From: JAIRQK01 sp047974135
GTDB taxonomy: Bacteria; Campylobacterota; Campylobacteria; Campylobacterales; Campylobacteraceae
DNA: 14,736 bases
Direction: 5' to 3'
NCBI GenBank assembly: GCA_047974135.1
Contig: JBKECC010000027.1
Span: 1 to 14,736 of the forward strand
The notes beneath the pieces were generated by a model. The model did no database searches. It was not told where the DNA came from and saw only the letters and a program-made list of their open reading frames with translations. Positions 12,958-14,736 of the stretch are shown piece by piece. Made by a program: the position numbers and the translations under genes. Each line of letters opens with the position of its first letter. Within the stretch, counting starts at the first letter, position 1.

Positions 12958-14343
12958 ATGTCACTAAACACTAAAGCAAAGATAAAAACATTAAATCCAA
13001 CAACAGGAGAAGTTGAAAAAGTTTTTGATGTTTTAACCGCTCGTGAAATAGAAGAGAAATTAGCCACAGCACATAATGCGTATTTGACTTGGAAAAAAAC
13101 AGATTTTAAAACAAGGGCAAATCTACTAAAAAACGTAGCAAAAATTTTTAGAGAAGAGAAAAATGAGTTAGCAAAATTAGCCGCTATTGAGATGGGAAAA
13201 ATAGTAGGAGAGGGTATTATAGAAGTAGAAGCATGTGCAAAAATACTCGATTTTTACGCACAAAATGCAGAAGATTTTCTAAAAGACAAACCTATGAGTG
13301 TTGAGGGAGTAAAAGCTTACATGAGTTACGAACCCCTTGGCATCATCTTAAGTGTTCAACCTTGGAATTTTCCATATTCGCAAGTGATAAGAAATGTTGC
13401 GCCAAATATAATGTGTGGAAATGTTATGGCTGTAAAACACGCTTCAAATGTCCCACAATGTGCATTAAAAATAGAAGAGATATTTAAAAGAGCTGGAGCA
13501 CAAAAAGGTGTTTATACAAATCTTTTTATCACTGGAAGTGAAATCTCAAATCTTGTAAGTGATAAAAGAATACAAGGAGTAACTCTAACAGGAAGTTTGC
13601 CAGCAGGCTCAAGCATAGCAGCTGCTGCTGGAAAATATATTAAAAAATCAGTTTTAGAACTTGGAGGAAATGACGCTTTTATAGTTTTAGGTGATGCAGA
13701 TATGAACAAAGTAATAGAGCACTCAACTATAAGAAGATTAAGAAACGCAGGGCAAGTCTGTGCTTCTCCAAAAAGAGTTATAATCGTTGATAGTCTATAC
13801 GATGAATATATACAAAAATCATGTGAAATATATAAAAATATAAAGATAGGAAATCCACTTGAGAGTGATACAAAACTAGCACCACTAAGTAGTAAAAAAG
13901 CACTTGATGAAGTTATGTCTCAGATAGAAAAAGCTGTGTCCCAAGGTGCAAAACTTATTTACGGCGGTAAAAGAGTAGGGGGCAATGGCGCTTTTATGCA
14001 ACCAACGATACTAACAGATATAACTTCTAAAATGGATATATATCATGAAGAAGTTTTTGGTCCCGTGCTTTGTGTTTATAAAGCAAAAGATGAAAAAGAA
14101 GCCATTGCTCTTGCAAACGATAGTGATTTTGGGCTTGGAGCTACAATCATGACGCAAAACACTGAGTTAGCAAACAAACTTGCAAAAGAGATACAAAGTG
14201 GTATGGTTGGTATAAATATGGTTATAAGCAGCTCTCCTGAACTTCCTTTTGGTGGCGTAAAACACTCAGGTTATGGAAGAGAACTCTCGCAAATTGGTAT
14301 TTACGAGTTTGTAAATCAAAAACTTATAAGATTTGCAAAGTAG
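12958..14343 (+). CDS. NAD(P)-dependent aldehyde dehydrogenase, succinate-semialdehyde dehydrogenase-like (Sad/YneI type)
   Basis: This cytoplasmic enzyme should oxidise an aldehyde, most likely succinate semialdehyde to succinate. The 461-residue length matches the Sad/YneI group. Catalytic and cofactor residues are in place: N137 (PWNFP), K160 within VKHAS, the nucleotide-binding LTGSLPAG (210-217), general base E234 (ELGGND), nucleophile C268 (NAGQVCAS) and EEVFGP (364-369). A KHA-type motif rather than KPA also recalls Sad. It stands alone, divergent from M20 copy 3, with its own promoter and a hairpin terminator after the stop. The context gives no metabolic partner. Substrate specificity is inference; another short-chain semialdehyde is possible. 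Confidence 0.88.
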   Translation: MSLNTKAKIKTLNPTTGEVEKVFDVLTAREIEEKLATAHNAYLTWKKTDFKTRANLLKNVAKIFREEKNELAKLAAIEMGKIVGEGIIEVEACAKILDFYAQNAEDFLKDKPMSVEGVKAYMSYEPLGIILSVQPWNFPYSQVIRNVAPNIMCGNVMAVKHASNVPQCALKIEEIFKRAGAQKGVYTNLFITGSEISNLVSDKRIQGVTLTGSLPAGSSIAAAAGKYIKKSVLELGGNDAFIVLGDADMNKVIEHSTIRRLRNAGQVCASPKRVIIVDSLYDEYIQKSCEIYKNIKIGNPLESDTKLAPLSSKKALDEVMSQIEKAVSQGAKLIYGGKRVGGNGAFMQPTILTDITSKMDIYHEEVFGPVLCVYKAKDEKEAIALANDSDFGLGATIMTQNTELANKLAKEIQSGMVGINMVISSSPELPFGGVKHSGYGRELSQIGIYEFVNQKLIRFAK

Positions 14344-14378
14344 TTTCAAAAAGTATCATTAAAACTAAAGTCAATGAG

Positions 14379-14402
14379 AAAGAGAGAATAACTTCTCTCT
14401 TT
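14379..14402 (+). terminator. Terminator of the aldehyde dehydrogenase gene
   Basis: A perfect 10-bp stem (AAAGAGAGAA at 14379-14388 with TTCTCTCTTT at 14393-14402) has a TAAC loop. It is enclosed by an outer 10-bp perfect inverted repeat: TAGTTTCAAA at 14341-14350, starting inside the stop codon, and TTTGAAACTA at 14407-14416. Confidence 0.75.
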
Positions 14403-14471
14403 TAGATTTGAAACTAAACTACTATATATTTTTATATATTGAGCAAAAAAGCAAAAACAACAAACTATCAG

Positions 14472-14520
14472 TTTACATGTAAAAACAAATTTTGTTATAA
14501 TTAAAATTCTTACATGTAAA
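14472..14520 (+). promoter_or_regulatory. Promoter of the lipoprotein gene, flanked by two TTTACATGTAAA-type sites
   Basis: TATAAT (14496-14501) is the likely -10. An exact TTTACATGTAAA (14472-14483) lies just upstream, in the -35 area. A second copy with one mismatch, CTTACATGTAAA (14509-14520), lies around the expected transcription start. Centres are 37 bp apart. This arrangement resembles paired operators rather than a terminator. Confidence 0.5.
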
Positions 14521-14531
14521 GGATGTGTTAT

Positions 14532-14736
14532 ATGCAAAAACTTATAATTTTACTCATTGTTCTACTTTTTTTGGGTTGTGAAAGCAAAGAAGATACATCA
14601 ACATATAATCCAAAAATAATACCATCAACAAACAAAGGTAATCTCTCTATGGGTGAAAACTATATACCACCTTCTATACCAAACCAAAAAGAAAACGATA
14701 AAACACTTCATGGAATAGATAGTAACTTTAATGGTG
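14532..14736 (+). CDS. Lipoprotein of unknown function, 5' part only
   Basis: The reading frame is open to the window edge (68 codons visible). The N-terminus MQKLIILLIVLLFLGC is a lipoprotein signal with lipobox LFLGC, lipidated cysteine 16. A low-complexity, Asn/Ser/Pro-rich linker follows (about residues 17-58). The visible end, HGIDSNFNG, resembles the start of the NGVRDD-type segment seen in many small lipoproteins of this phylum; this is a recollection, not a search. AAAGGATG precedes the ATG. The promoter is flanked by the recurrent palindrome. Confidence 0.75.
   Translation, partial: MQKLIILLIVLLFLGCESKEDTSTYNPKIIPSTNKGNLSMGENYIPPSIPNQKENDKTLHGIDSNFNG

Noticed and set aside
14346..14537. 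63-codon open frame on the - strand between the aldehyde dehydrogenase and lipoprotein genes.
   Set aside because: It runs across the terminator and the lipoprotein promoter, has no protein-like composition, and no start signal.

Overview
The window is AT-rich, with short intergenic gaps, strong AAGGAG-type ribosome binding sites and TATAAT-type -10 boxes. Its gene content is typical of Campylobacterota: a quinol-oxidising NapC/NrfH-type cytochrome, a molybdoenzyme iron-sulfur subunit with a TorD chaperone, a multi-rhodanese protein, a Fur-controlled TonB receptor and a Bcr-type efflux pump. A Sulfurospirillum-like anaerobic respirer is my best guess from the protein style; no phylogenetic marker gene is present, so the genus is inference.

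Positions 1-3812 (+ strand) hold the 3' part of an anaerobic respiratory module. It contains the end of a molybdopterin oxidoreductase catalytic subunit (with an apparent frameshift), a four-cluster ferredoxin subunit, a TorD-family chaperone and a membrane-anchored tetraheme quinol dehydrogenase. After a hairpin come a secreted protein with three rhodanese domains and a small exported protein of unknown function. The likely electron path is quinol -> tetraheme cytochrome -> Fe-S subunit -> molybdenum subunit -> an unidentified, possibly sulfur- or selenium-containing, acceptor.

Positions 3813-8000 hold a catecholate-siderophore-type TonB receptor (- strand) with a strong Fur-like box. Next come a Bcr/CflA drug efflux transporter (- strand) and, divergent from it, a TetR-family regulator broken by two in-frame TAA codons.

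Positions 8019-12659 hold three tandem, same-strand paralogues of an exported M20-family metallopeptidase. Their start codons are spaced 1630-1631 bp apart. Each has its own terminator and promoter, and each promoter carries a GCAA...TTGC inverted repeat about 50 bp before the start codon. Copies 1 and 2 flank a mosaic pattern in which copy 3 resembles one or the other by region. Copy 1 appears to have lost its ancestral stop and now reads into its own terminator.

Positions 12958-14736 hold a succinate-semialdehyde-dehydrogenase-like aldehyde dehydrogenase and the start of a lipoprotein gene.

The most striking unexplained signal is the 12-bp palindrome TTTACATGTAAA. I count six exact copies and two more with one mismatch between genes, mostly built into terminator stems, plus one pair flanking a promoter. 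This looks like a genome-wide repeated element rather than a gene-specific site. No tRNA, rRNA, CRISPR array or insertion sequence was seen.
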